A stretch of DNA of 64,000 nucleotides from Lewinellaceae bacterium (lineage in GTDB: Bacteria > Bacteroidota > Bacteroidia > Chitinophagales > Saprospiraceae), in the NCBI GenBank assembly GCA_020636095.1, contig JACJYN010000012.1:62001-126000 (forward strand), read 5' to 3'. Shown here piece by piece: positions 16,659 through 25,648 of the stretch. Numbering within the stretch: position 1 is the first letter of the stretch; each line of letters starts with the position of its first letter. A model generated the notes under the pieces. That model was not told the origin of the DNA. It did no database searches and saw only the letters and a program-made list of their open reading frames with translations. Made by a program: the position numbers and the translations under genes.

Positions 16659-17768
16659 ATGAAACGATTTGGTGATCTATATGCTAATATCTGCACATTC
16701 GACAGCCTGCTCCAGGCATTCTACAAAGCCCGGAAGAGCAAGCGTAATGCCTCCAATGTAGCGGCTTTTGAGGTCAATTTAGAGTACGAGCTCTTTCAGT
16801 TGAAGGAAGAATTGGAAAGGGAAACCTACCAGCCCGGCCCCTACCGCACCTTTTTTATCCACGATCCCAAAAAACGCATGATCAGCGCCGCGCCTTTCCG
16901 CGACCGGGTGGTGCACCACGCGCTCTGCAATGTGATCGAGCCCATTTTTGAGAAAACCTTGATTGCCGACACCTATGCCAACCGTAAGGGCAAGGGTACG
17001 CATGCCGGCATCCGGCGTTGCCAGGCGTTTATGCACCAATATGATTTTGTGCTCAAGGCCGATATCCGGAAGTACTTTCCCTGTATTGACCATGCCATCC
17101 TCAAGCGCCTCATTGCCCGGAAGATCAAATGCCCCCGCACGCTGAGGCTTATAAACCTGATCATCGACAACTCCAACCCACAGGAGCCGGCGCCCGATTA
17201 CTTTCCAGGCGACGATCTGTTCAGCCCCGCCACCCGCCGCAAAGGGTTGCCCATGGGCAATCTTACCAGCCAGTTTTTCGCTAACCTTTACCTTTCTCCG
17301 CTCGACCATTTTGTGAAGGAAGAGCTGGGTTTCAAAGGCTATGTCCGATACGTAGACGACTTTCTGCTTTTTGCTTCTGACAAAAGTCGGCTGCACCAGG
17401 CCAGGGAGGCCGTACGTTCGTTTCTGGCTCAGGAGTTGCGCCTGCTGCTCCACCCCAGGAAGTGCGAGGTGTTTCCCGTTCGCGATGGCGTCACTTTCCT
17501 GGGGCAGCGCATTTTCCTCACCCACCGCCGCCTGCGACGGGAGAACGTGCAGCGGTTTCGCCGCCGGCTGCGGTTGCGGCTGGAACAATTGCGGAAGGGG
17601 GAGCTCTCTGCGGCAAAGCTGGAGTGTCAGCTCAACAGCTGGCTGGGGCATGCCCGGCAGGCGGACACATGGCGGCTGCGGCGGAAGTGTATAAATCAGC
17701 TTCGGCAACAGGGAGTGCATGTGGTGGAGGCGCGGGCGGGGGGCTGGGTGGTGCTGGGAGTGCTTTGA
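16659..17768 (+). CDS. DGR reverse transcriptase
   Basis: A 369-residue reverse transcriptase. The catalytic motif is RYVDDF near residues 229-234 (YxDD type). The motif-4 region reads KGLPMGNLTSQ (about 195-205); the SQ ending is diagnostic for DGR enzymes, where group II intron and retron enzymes usually have SP or similar. Another catalytic Asp is in KADIRKYFPCIDH (about 128-140). There is no maturase X or HNH endonuclease domain, and the length is typical of DGR RTs. It copies the TR RNA with errors at adenines, and the cDNA replaces the VR. It begins one base from the divergent avd start, leaving no room for a separate promoter between them. Confidence 0.95.
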   Translation: MKRFGDLYANICTFDSLLQAFYKARKSKRNASNVAAFEVNLEYELFQLKEELERETYQPGPYRTFFIHDPKKRMISAAPFRDRVVHHALCNVIEPIFEKTLIADTYANRKGKGTHAGIRRCQAFMHQYDFVLKADIRKYFPCIDHAILKRLIARKIKCPRTLRLINLIIDNSNPQEPAPDYFPGDDLFSPATRRKGLPMGNLTSQFFANLYLSPLDHFVKEELGFKGYVRYVDDFLLFASDKSRLHQAREAVRSFLAQELRLLLHPRKCEVFPVRDGVTFLGQRIFLTHRRLRRENVQRFRRRLRLRLEQLRKGELSAAKLECQLNSWLGHARQADTWRLRRKCINQLRQQGVHVVEARAGGWVVLGVL

Positions 17769-17820
17769 GGAGGGAATTAGCAAAAGTTTTACGGAAAGGT
17801 TCTACGTAAAGGTTTAAGAA

Positions 17821-18035
17821 CCTCCCTCCAGCGGAGCTAGCGGAAAGGTTCAAAAAGGTTTAAGAACCTCCCTCCAGCGGAGCTAGCGGAAAGGTTCAAA
17901 AAGGTTTAAGAACCTCCCTCCAGCGGAGCTAGCGGAAAGGTTCAAAAAGGTTTAAGAACCTCCCTCCAGCGGAGCTAGCGGAAAGGTTCAAAAAGGTTTA
18001 AGAACCTCCCTCCAGCGGAGCTAGCGGAAAGGTTC
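17821..18035. repeat. 46-bp tandem repeat (four full units and a partial fifth)
   Basis: Units start at 17821, 17867, 17913, 17959 and 18005 and are identical by eye; a degenerate partial unit precedes them. Each holds two small inverted repeats: AGGTTC paired with GAACCT, and CTCC-AGC-GGAG. The array fills the gap between the convergent DGR RT and cytolysin genes, so it may serve as a bidirectional terminator. There are no unique spacers, so it is not a CRISPR array. Copy number probably varies between strains. Confidence 0.92.
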
Positions 18036-18051
18036 TCAAACCTTTTGTGGG

Positions 18052-19767
18052 TTACCTTGACACCACATTCACCTTCAGCCCTTTAAACAATATCCTTACG
18101 AAAGCCCGGCCGTCCGGGTTTTCCGTATAGCCCACGCAGGGCAGGTCATCGCCTCCGCCGGCGGCCTGGACGATGATGTCGTCAAGGAATTCGCCGGTGA
18201 AGGGAGGGTGGTGGTTCCCGTTTCCAGGCACGTTTGCCGGCGTAAAGTCGATGGTACTTTCCTCTTCAGTGAGGATATTGGCGATGTATTTATTGATATC
18301 GTTCAGTTCGTAGGCGATGATCTCATCCTCCAGAACTGCCCGGGTATCGCCGGGGTGGGTCTCTTCCAGCGGTTCGTCGAATAAAAAGTAGATACTCGCC
18401 AGTACCGCGTTCCCCTCCTGGTTGATGCGCAGAGAGACCGTCCCGGTAATTTTCACGGCCGGGCTACCGAATTCCCCATCGCCGTGGATGAGGATGGGGC
18501 ATCCATCATAGACCCTGGCGGGAGGGGCCGGTGGTAAAGTAACCTTTTCCCCCTGAGGAGCGCACTGGCGGATAGTATATTCCGACGACAGCACCACATT
18601 GGCGACCGAGTTGTCATCGATGAAGCGCAGGGTATAGGCAATAGGCGCACCGGGAGAAGTGGCCGAGAAGTTGGCGCCCTCCTGCAGGTACCCCTTCAGT
18701 TCCTCAAAGCCCGCCACCGCATTAATGGCAGAACCGGAAGGCCCGCCGATGATCAGGGCATTGATGGTGGATTCGTTCAGCACCTGCTTGTCCCGGTCCG
18801 TAATGCTGACCCCACCCCCGACGCCAAAGCCACTGTAGGACACATTCAGCGCTCTTTCCACCTCCTCCTCGCTGTGCTCCGACTCGACCATAAAATACAC
18901 CATACGGCCGTACTTAACCGAAGAGACATACACCGGCATAGTACCTCCGAACAGTTCTATCGTGCGCTCCGGATTAGGGATGGGGTTAAACCATTCACAA
19001 GGATAAGACGGAGGGTCCACATCGATCGAATAATAGACCTGCCAGAACTGGAACAGGAAGCGGCTTCTCGTCTCGGCCCTTTCAAAATCATAAGACGCGG
19101 TCACACTGGCGCCCCAGCCCTTAAAATTAGCATTCAGGCTCAGGTAGGCCTCCTGTTCCGAATACACTTTTTCCAATTTCGAGCCGATCGATGCCGGCGT
19201 GCCGTCGGGCACAATATCCTGCAGGAGCTCAGCCGACCCATCGCGAACACTAGACAAGGAGGGGTTGGCTACCAGGATACGCTGGCTAACGCCCGGCAGT
19301 TTGGGAATAGAGGCCGACAAGGTCATGGTATCCCTATCCGTAATAATAGGGCGGTAGCTGCCATCCGCAATACTGGCGCCATCCAGCATACTGCCCGGGA
19401 AGATCACTTCCGTAGCCGGGTTCAGGATGAAGAGCTCATTGTATTCGGGGGCCCATTTCACATCCCTGTAAGTGCAGACCCAATCGCGGTCGCCGAGGTC
19501 CACCACCTCTTCCCGTTCGTTGCTCTCCGTGCGGGGAGAAGGCTCCGGGTTAGAGAAATACTGCATAGACCGGATCAAACTATTAAAGGTATCGCACTTG
19601 GCACACTCGATCGCGCCGATGATGGACTCAGGGTCCTCACACGGATCAGCCGGCGGCGTAAATTCAATTTCCGGGGTTACCGGGGGAGGCATTTCGCAGG
19701 CCACCATTCCGAGCAGGAACAGGCAGCAGGCCATGGCTACTTTGCAGAAAGAAAAAAACGTTTGCAT
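18052..19767 (-). CDS. Cholesterol-dependent-cytolysin-like (thiol-activated cytolysin family) lipoprotein
   Basis: A 571-residue protein with a lipoprotein signal (LLGMVAC, lipid-modified Cys24 expected). It carries the order of landmarks of the thiol-activated cytolysin family: NPATEVIFPGSMLDG, LSASIPKLPG, the region VYVSSVKYGRMVYFMVES, LIIGGPSGSA, and GAPIAYTLRFIDDNSVANV. The C-terminal domain lacks the Trp-rich undecapeptide of classical cholesterol-binding members, fitting the CDC-like branch found in Bacteroidota. Family members oligomerise into large beta-barrel pores in membranes. The next gene upstream on the same strand is an outer-membrane-barrel-like protein. Target membrane and trigger are unknown; a weapon or defence role is inferred. 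Confidence 0.85.
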   Translation of the reverse strand: MQTFFSFCKVAMACCLFLLGMVACEMPPPVTPEIEFTPPADPCEDPESIIGAIECAKCDTFNSLIRSMQYFSNPEPSPRTESNEREEVVDLGDRDWVCTYRDVKWAPEYNELFILNPATEVIFPGSMLDGASIADGSYRPIITDRDTMTLSASIPKLPGVSQRILVANPSLSSVRDGSAELLQDIVPDGTPASIGSKLEKVYSEQEAYLSLNANFKGWGASVTASYDFERAETRSRFLFQFWQVYYSIDVDPPSYPCEWFNPIPNPERTIELFGGTMPVYVSSVKYGRMVYFMVESEHSEEEVERALNVSYSGFGVGGGVSITDRDKQVLNESTINALIIGGPSGSAINAVAGFEELKGYLQEGANFSATSPGAPIAYTLRFIDDNSVANVVLSSEYTIRQCAPQGEKVTLPPAPPARVYDGCPILIHGDGEFGSPAVKITGTVSLRINQEGNAVLASIYFLFDEPLEETHPGDTRAVLEDEIIAYELNDINKYIANILTEEESTIDFTPANVPGNGNHHPPFTGEFLDDIIVQAAGGGDDLPCVGYTENPDGRAFVRILFKGLKVNVVSR

Positions 19768-19859
19768 GGTAAGAGGATTTTGATTAAGAGATTGAGTTGG
19801 TTGTTTTACTGGGCGTTTTGGGGAAGTCGGAATTTGGAAGTCGGAAGTCTGAAGCCGGC

Positions 19860-20588
19860 CTAAAAGTGGATGCCCACCTCCAGGCGCAGGTTGCTTTCCA
19901 GGCGATACTTAAAAGGAAAGGTATTCGTGTAGGCCTCATCCCCGAAAACATCGAAGGGCCCTTCCCCCTTGGGTTGGCCGGCCATCCAGCCGTAGCTCAT
20001 TCCTGCGGTAAGCAGGGGAAGCCGCAGCTGGTACCCCAACCGGAAAGAAGGCCCCTGGTTGACAAGGGCAAAAGAGAAATCGGTGATCGGCGTTTCCAGG
20101 CCCGGAGGCGGGAGGTAGGTAAAGTTCGTTTTCTCGTACTGGTAACCGGGAGCGATGTAAACACCCCGGAGAAGTTTAGAGAAACACTTCCCGTCCATAC
20201 ACTTCTTTTTGGGGAAACATCCGGTCTTGACCTGCCTTTTCTGCCAGGGCATTTTTTTCCGGAAGCCGACCTGGCGCATTCCGAAGGGGTGGACCCGGAC
20301 TTCACTCATAACGGCCCAGTTCATTTCCTCCACCCCGAAGGCTTCGTCGGAATAATTCCGGGCATGGCCTCTGGCGGTTGCCACCAGCGAAAAGTGGGAG
20401 GCGAAACCCCGGGCCGGCTGCACCTGCAAGCCCAGGAAGGGCTGGCTGACGTCCGTGCCGATCGAACCACCCAGGAAATCGAAGAGCACTGCCCGCCGGG
20501 CGAATGCGCCCGGTTGGCTGATGCCGGGGCCGGGTATGGCCAAAAGGGTTAAACAGGTGAGTAGCATACTTGAAACAAGAGATTTCAT
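19860..20588 (-). CDS. Outer-membrane beta-barrel-like protein next to the cytolysin
   Basis: A 242-residue protein with a signal peptide (about residues 1-25). The rest alternates hydrophobic and polar residues and ends in Phe, as in outer-membrane barrels; a Cys-rich Lys loop lies near residues 120-138 (GCFPKKKCMDGKCF). It is 92 bp upstream of the cytolysin-like gene in the same direction, so the two may be co-expressed. Function is unknown; it could be an export or anchoring partner or an immunity protein for the pore-former, but nothing in the sequence decides this. Confidence 0.7.
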   Translation of the reverse strand: MKSLVSSMLLTCLTLLAIPGPGISQPGAFARRAVLFDFLGGSIGTDVSQPFLGLQVQPARGFASHFSLVATARGHARNYSDEAFGVEEMNWAVMSEVRVHPFGMRQVGFRKKMPWQKRQVKTGCFPKKKCMDGKCFSKLLRGVYIAPGYQYEKTNFTYLPPPGLETPITDFSFALVNQGPSFRLGYQLRLPLLTAGMSYGWMAGQPKGEGPFDVFGDEAYTNTFPFKYRLESNLRLEVGIHF

Positions 20589-20976
20589 AACGGCAGATTT
20601 ATGGTTTTAAATGGAATCGTTCCTGGTTTGCTGGACTTTGGACGGTCCGGCGTCAAAGGCGGAAATCGGAAATCGGAAAGCGGAAAACAGGCGTCGAATG
20701 CTCATTGAGTGTTGCATGCCGACTCTCGACTTCAAATAAGGGGCTGTCCAAAGTCCAGCTTGTTTAGGGAAACTTCCGGATAGTGCTATTGTGCTGAAAG
20801 ACAGGTCGTCAGGATGAGTTATTTAATGACTCAAAGGTCGGGGAAAAGGGAACGGGGCGCGTCCCCATTATTGGGGAGGAGGGAAGTACGCAGAATTGGG
20901 GAGGGGGGGGAAGTTGGAAGGCGGAAGGCGGAAGTGGGCCTCCTACGCTGAAGCTTCGGCGGCTGAAAGAAGGGGG

Positions 20977-21016
20977 AAGTCGGACACGAGCGAAGCGACT
21001 GGCGGAGTAAGTCGGA
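20977..21016 (-). repeat. 40-bp dispersed repeat, copy 1
   Basis: Reverse complement of the copies at 23973-24012 and 58925-58964, with one mismatch. It is flanked by heptad repeats. All three copies are intergenic. Confidence 0.85.
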
Positions 21017-21183
21017 AAGGGGAAGTGGGAAAGGGGAAGTTGGGAATCGGATGGGCAGTTTAGCGAGTTAAAAAAGTGGGAGGGTGAGCAACTGAACTGA
21101 GCGTTGAGCCGGGACTGTTCGCAATTCGCTGTTCGCCGTTCGCAAGTTCCGTTCGGCTAAGCGTTCGACTGAGCGTTCGACTG

Positions 21184-21209
21184 AGCGTTCGACTGAGCTC
21201 ACGCCGAAG
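21184..21209 (+). repeat. 26-bp dispersed motif, copy 1
   Basis: AGCGTTCGACTGAGCTCACG followed by CCGAAG. The identical 26 bp recur at 60556-60581 and, reverse-complemented, at 38929-38954. Here it ends a short tandem of three GCGTTCGACTGA units and is followed by a partial second copy of its right end. The flanks of this copy and of the 60.5-kb copy are also alike over roughly 120 bp. Confidence 0.85.
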
Positions 21210-21419
21210 GCTCACGCCGAAGCCTGAAGATCAAGGGCTGTTTTTCAGTAGGCACATAAAATTAAACTATCCCGTTGAGCCTCCGATCTTCGGTACTGAA
21301 AAACGCTGCCGGGTTGGCAACATTGGGGCACTGATGGAAACCCCGCAGGTTGACTGGCTCAAAAATATGAGGAAGTTTTTTTCATTAAGGCCAACATTTT
21401 TATACAGTCTTACAGGCCG

Positions 21420-23357
21420 TTAAGGCGAATCGGGGCGATGTATGCGCAAGCTGATCTCCTTTGCCGTCCAGTCTTCGGTTGGAAGCGAAGCGCTGCGGTC
21501 CAGCGCCCGGAGGGTGTCCTCCCGAGCTTCCTGAGCCAGCCCGTCCTGGTAGAGGCCGTCACTATCGAAGCGGGAAGTCGTAATGATAACCTTCAGGAAT
21601 TCTTCGATCGTGGAAAGCCCCCAGGAGCGGTATGCCTTATCCAGCACCACGCGGACAGCGCGGCTGGGTTTTCCCTTTGGATCCGGGAACCTGGCCCACT
21701 CCTCTTCACCGGGCTTCAGCCGCTGGGTGGCCAGCAGCTCGTTGGTGATGCTGAAGTCCTTACCCAGATACAGCACACTAACCCAGAGGTCTCGGTTCCC
21801 CGTATTTTTGACCCTGAGCTTGAAAGCGGGGTTAAACCATTGGCCTCCTTCAGAAAGATAGGGTAATTCCGGCGGAGATTTCCAATCCACGAGCTCGTGG
21901 GGCGCATCGCTGGCGTAATTGCCCGGCTCCGTCACCCGGTAAAGCTCCATTTTAAACTCATCGTCGCTGATGGTGGAAAAGGGATTGGACAAATTGAGGA
22001 CATAGCTCCAGTTGGCCACCTTGCCGAGGCCATCCAGGAAGGCGGCTGCTGCTGTCTCGTGGTATCCCTCCAGCGGTTTAAAAAGAGGCCTCCGCTCGCA
22101 GGGCGTCGTGAGGAAGAAGCGGCCCTTCTCCGCGTGGATGACATACTGCGCCTCCCCCGGGCTGTCCGCCAGGCGGACAAACTTCGGTTTACGCTGCTGC
22201 CACGCCCTCTCCAGCGCCAATTTACCCTCCGGCTCCGCATGCGGAGCGAAGGCCATAGCGGCCGCCGGTTCGAGGGCATCCATAAAGGAGGCCTTATACA
22301 CCCTTCTTTTGTCCAGCCCGGCCGTTCCCTCCAGGCGGGACTGTCCGGGAAGCACCTCTACCACCTGCACCTCAAGCCCCTCCTCCGGGAGGAAAAAACG
22401 GGGCACCGGGACAGCCGGCGAGAGCCTGATGCCCTGGAACGCTCCCGCATTAACCACCCAGCCCAGCGCCTTATCATAGCTGGCCAGCAGTTCCCCTTTT
22501 GGCGGCGCAGCATTGCCAGACAAGAAAAGCAGGCTCTTATCGGCCGCCAGGGGCGCTTCCAGGCGGGGCGACTGGTCTGCAAACATGGAGCGAACGCGGA
22601 TGCCCGTCCGGTTCTGGAGCTCCAGGTAGGAGATATGGCCGAGCGTACCGGTAAGCGCCTCCAGCAGGCAATGGGAAAAGATGCCGTGCGGGACTTTACT
22701 GACGCATACCTCCTTCGCTTCCTCGTGTGGCTGGGCTGCCGCCAGGTGGACGTAGCGCCCACGCCGGGGGCTGTACTGTCCCTCACCCTCCTTTATATAC
22801 GCTTCGAACCCCAGATACTCCGAAGCAGGGGTGCTCAGTTCACTGCACCGGACCTGCCGCCGCCTTACCCCACCCGGCATGCGGGTGACGGAGCCCGAGT
22901 GGCAGCAATCGGTAACCACCAGGAAATGCACCTCCTTGTAATCTTCCCTTTCGGCATCCCAGGTCGCCTTCCAGATCAGGTGAGAGAGCTCCTTATCCAT
23001 CAAGTCACGCCCGTCCGCGGTGCGGCTGTCATAGCAGACCAGCGACTCGTTCATGCGGTCCGGTTCCAGGTGCCAGAACTCCGGCGGCGCCGGGCTGCAG
23101 GAGCCATGGCCGGCGAAGAAGAAGAGGCAGCGGTCGCCGGGGGCAGCCTGGTTGAAATGATCGAAGCCCCGGATCACCTCATCGCGGGTGGCCTGATGGT
23201 CCTCCAGCACTTTGGGACGGTAGGTGATGCCCCGGCTTTGGCAGAATTCCGAGACATAAGCCTCCACCGCTCTCCGGTCGTTGAGGCAGCCCTTCAGCCG
23301 GTGATCGGGGTTGGGGTAGTCGTTGATGGCGGCGAACAGAGCGTAGAGGGTTGGCAT
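21420..23357 (-). CDS. Caspase-like (C14) peptidase with large C-terminal extension
   Basis: A 645-residue cytoplasmic protein with no signal peptide. Residues 1-285 form a caspase-like domain with an intact dyad: His84 in FFFAGHG and Cys152 in TDCCHSG. The remaining 360 residues include a region that looks like an effector-associated or beta-rich module, with positions 540-580 resembling a beta-sandwich (TGNRDLWVSVLYLG), then an acidic tail. Related Bacteroidota proteins often serve as stress- or infection-activated proteases. It stands alone on the minus strand between two repeat-rich gaps. Confidence 0.88.
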   Translation of the reverse strand: MPTLYALFAAINDYPNPDHRLKGCLNDRRAVEAYVSEFCQSRGITYRPKVLEDHQATRDEVIRGFDHFNQAAPGDRCLFFFAGHGSCSPAPPEFWHLEPDRMNESLVCYDSRTADGRDLMDKELSHLIWKATWDAEREDYKEVHFLVVTDCCHSGSVTRMPGGVRRRQVRCSELSTPASEYLGFEAYIKEGEGQYSPRRGRYVHLAAAQPHEEAKEVCVSKVPHGIFSHCLLEALTGTLGHISYLELQNRTGIRVRSMFADQSPRLEAPLAADKSLLFLSGNAAPPKGELLASYDKALGWVVNAGAFQGIRLSPAVPVPRFFLPEEGLEVQVVEVLPGQSRLEGTAGLDKRRVYKASFMDALEPAAAMAFAPHAEPEGKLALERAWQQRKPKFVRLADSPGEAQYVIHAEKGRFFLTTPCERRPLFKPLEGYHETAAAAFLDGLGKVANWSYVLNLSNPFSTISDDEFKMELYRVTEPGNYASDAPHELVDWKSPPELPYLSEGGQWFNPAFKLRVKNTGNRDLWVSVLYLGKDFSITNELLATQRLKPGEEEWARFPDPKGKPSRAVRVVLDKAYRSWGLSTIEEFLKVIITTSRFDSDGLYQDGLAQEAREDTLRALDRSASLPTEDWTAKEISLRIHRPDSP

Positions 23358-23583
23358 TTTTTTGATTTTTAGAGGGTTGTGAGATACCAGTTACTGGGCT
23401 TAAGTCGGAAGTGCGAACGGTGATTTCGGTTAATATAACCTATACTTCTAACGGAATGGTATGAAATCTAGCCGTATACCGTGCTGGCTTACCTTCCTAC
23501 TATTTTGTCCAGGCTGCTTGGCCAGGTTTTTTGCTCTTTTGGCATAAGATTCTGTTTTTCAGTGCTTTCGGAAGCTAAAGTCC

Positions 23584-23609
23584 TTACTTTTTTGAGGCCA
23601 AAAAAGTAA
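23584..23609. repeat. TTACTTTTTTG inverted repeat
   Basis: TTACTTTTTTG (23584-23594), a 4-base loop, and the exact complement (23599-23609). Hairpins of this kind recur between genes in Bacteroidota and can act as bidirectional terminators. Confidence 0.65.
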
Positions 23610-23972
23610 CAAAAAAGCCCTTCGCCTTACGCAGCCCTGGCTAAAACGGCCCTCCACTTCACTGCACTCCCCAAACTCGCCTTAGCCGCTTTTTCGTTGC
23701 CATTTATACTTCGCGGGCAAAATTGTTTTTCCCTGCTCAATAGCTTTCCCCGCTCAGACAGTGGGGAGTGCGGGCGTTTCGTTCCGGGCCGTTTTTTAAC
23801 GCCAGGCCTGCTAAGGGCGAGGGGCTAAGGGAGGCTGCTAATCCATGGCAGCATCATATAGCTACTGGTTGGCCCTTAGAGCAAGGGTAAAGTGAGGTGT
23901 TTATTGACCGAAATCACCTTGCGAAGCCGGAAGTCGGAATGGGGCTCTAAATGGGCGCAAATCGCCTGCTTT

Positions 23973-24012
23973 TCCGACTTACTCCGTCAGTCGCTTCGCT
24001 CGTGTCCGACTT
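23973..24012 (+). repeat. 40-bp dispersed repeat, copy 2
   Basis: Identical by eye to 58925-58964 and complementary to 20977-21016. Begins TCCGACTTACTCC and ends GTGTCCGACTT. Confidence 0.85.
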
Positions 24013-24206
24013 CCGACTTTGACGCTGGAACGTCCAAAGTCCAGCTAGAGCCGTCCAAAGTCCGGTAGGTTTCAAAGATAAGGGTTTTTCGTCTTTCAGG
24101 CTCTACTAAAAACAAGGGAGGGGAAGATCCCGGATTTTGGTAAGGCATACTCAAAAATGCGTATATCCCTGGCATTCAAAAATTCCTAATATTGGGGCAT
24201 CAGGCA

Positions 24207-24237
24207 TTGGAAAAGCTACCTGAATTTCTTACTTTTA
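24207..24237 (+). promoter_or_regulatory. Bacteroidota-type promoter candidate
   Basis: TTG at 24207-24209, a 20-bp gap, and TACTTTTA at 24230-24237, one base off the TAnnTTTG consensus. The expected start of transcription is only a few bases before or at GTG 24242, which would favour the ATG at 24260 as the real start codon of the caspase gene. Confidence 0.4.
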
Positions 24238-24241
24238 GACA

Positions 24242-25522
24242 GTGATCAACAACAACGATATGCCCCAGGGCCCAGACAAAAGCCTGGCTTCGGCAGGAGG
24301 GAAGCCGGCGCACAACATCCCCGGAGGATCGAATTATCTTCTGGTGATCGGCATCGACCAATACCGAAACGGTATCGAGCCCCTCTACAACGCCGTGAAC
24401 GACGCCAGGGCCGTTCGGGACCTACTGTGGGCCGAGTATCAATTTGACGAAGAACACACCATTGAGCTATACGACGAGGAAGCCACCCGTAGCGCCATCA
24501 CCCATACCTTTTACACCCTGATAGAGCAACTGAGCAGTGAAGACAACCTGGTGTTCTATTACTCCGGCCACGGCGTAGCCCATCCGGCTACCGGGCGGGG
24601 CTTCTGGGTACCCGCGGACGCCGTCGATGGAGACTTCAGTACCTACTTGAACAACCTGGATGTCATCGACTTCCTTCGCAACCTTAAGGCCCGGCACATA
24701 TTCGGCATTGTCGACTCCTGTTTTTCGGCTACTCTGTTTGCTCAGCGGAGCCTGGACGCGGCCACCCGGCGGCAGTATTCCATTCCTTCCCGCTGGCTGC
24801 TCACCGCCGGCCGGCTGGAGCCGGTGTCGGACGGCTCGCTGGGGCGGCACAGCCCCTTTGCCGAGAGTTTGCTGCAGCAGCTGCGGTACCAGGAGGAGCC
24901 GGCCCTTTGGGGATCGGATTTATGCGGGAAAGTACTGCGGGGCGTGGTTTACAATACCGACAAGCAGATGCCCCGGGGGGAGCCGCTGCAGGATACGGGG
25001 CATCAGGGGGGGGAGTTTGTGTTTTTGCGGAAAGGGCAGGCTACGGCGGCAGTGGACCTTTCCGGAAGCCAGGAGGCGGAAGTCACAGCAATAAAGCCCC
25101 CTACCTTCATCCCTGCTTCCGAACAGAAGGAAACCAAGCGCTGGCTCAAGCGCTGGGGAATTTATCACCTGGTAGCGCTCGGTATTTTGCTCCCTGTGGC
25201 TTTATTGTCCTCCCATGGGATGGTGAACCAGGTGGTTTTGGCCCTGATCCCTTTTGTGTTTTACCTGGCGCCGTATTATTCCTCTGCTTCCAGCCGGTTG
25301 AGCCGGAAACGGTTATGGATACTCACTGGTGGGCATGCGCTGGTTTACTATGCCATCCTGTTGGTATATATACGGCCCGATGGCACCTTTGAGGGCTACC
25401 CCTGGTGGCCATACATCCTGATGCTGGTGGTAGGGCTGGCCCTTTATTATTTACTTATACCCTTGATAAGGGGCGAGGCAATAAATAAGCTGCCCAAAAT
25501 GACGAAGGTATTTTTTCTTTAG
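24242..25522 (+). CDS. Membrane-anchored caspase-like (C14) peptidase
   Basis: A 426-residue protein from GTG 24242; ATG 24260 would give 420 residues and may be the real start. Residues 25-270 form a caspase-like domain with His110 in YYSGHG and Cys160 in VDSCFSA. The C-terminal 120 residues contain four hydrophobic helices (about 305-325, 328-345, 355-378 and 383-405), which anchor the protease to the inner membrane with the caspase domain in the cytoplasm. No partner gene is directly joined; the next gene is a secreted unknown protein 126 bp downstream. Acting as a membrane-proximal effector is inferred. Confidence 0.88.
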   Translation: MINNNDMPQGPDKSLASAGGKPAHNIPGGSNYLLVIGIDQYRNGIEPLYNAVNDARAVRDLLWAEYQFDEEHTIELYDEEATRSAITHTFYTLIEQLSSEDNLVFYYSGHGVAHPATGRGFWVPADAVDGDFSTYLNNLDVIDFLRNLKARHIFGIVDSCFSATLFAQRSLDAATRRQYSIPSRWLLTAGRLEPVSDGSLGRHSPFAESLLQQLRYQEEPALWGSDLCGKVLRGVVYNTDKQMPRGEPLQDTGHQGGEFVFLRKGQATAAVDLSGSQEAEVTAIKPPTFIPASEQKETKRWLKRWGIYHLVALGILLPVALLSSHGMVNQVVLALIPFVFYLAPYYSSASSRLSRKRLWILTGGHALVYYAILLVYIRPDGTFEGYPWWPYILMLVVGLALYYLLIPLIRGEAINKLPKMTKVFFL

Positions 25523-25648
25523 GCGAGGCGCATTTGACGCGCATAGTGGGGCTACGCAAGGAAAATGCAACAAAGCATAAAGAAAAAAGACGAAGTCAGA
25601 TGGGTAGGTTATTTGTTGCGTCGCCCCTAAACCAAAAAAGAAAGGTGA

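Larger units (their letters stand above)
20589..21419. other. Repeat-rich intergenic region, about 830 bp
   Basis: No gene is seen. The region holds GGAAATC/GGAAGTC heptads (20657-20690, 20905-20935), one copy of a 40-bp dispersed repeat in reverse orientation (20977-21016), three tandem GCGTTCGACTGA units ending in the 26-bp motif at 21184-21209, and the phrase GTCCAAAGTCCAG that recurs near 24035 and 58990. It should also contain the promoters of the minus-strand barrel gene. Confidence 0.6.
23358..24241. other. Intergenic region with palindrome and dispersed repeats, about 880 bp
   Basis: No gene is supported. It contains an 11-bp perfect inverted repeat (23584-23609), a GC-rich stretch, heptads near 23930, the 40-bp repeat copy at 23973-24012, and a promoter-like site just before the next gene. 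Confidence 0.6.

Noticed and set aside
16659..17768. Reverse transcriptase as a group II intron maturase or retron RT
   Set aside because: No maturase or endonuclease domain; the motif ends LTSQ as in DGR enzymes; and TR, VR and avd are all adjacent.
17821..18035. CRISPR-like regular repeat array
   Set aside because: The units are contiguous and identical with no unique spacers, and no cas genes are near.
21897..23372. Long plus-strand frame opposite the caspase gene
   Set aside because: It is antisense to a well-supported caspase-like gene and has no recognisable domain; GC-rich shadow frame.
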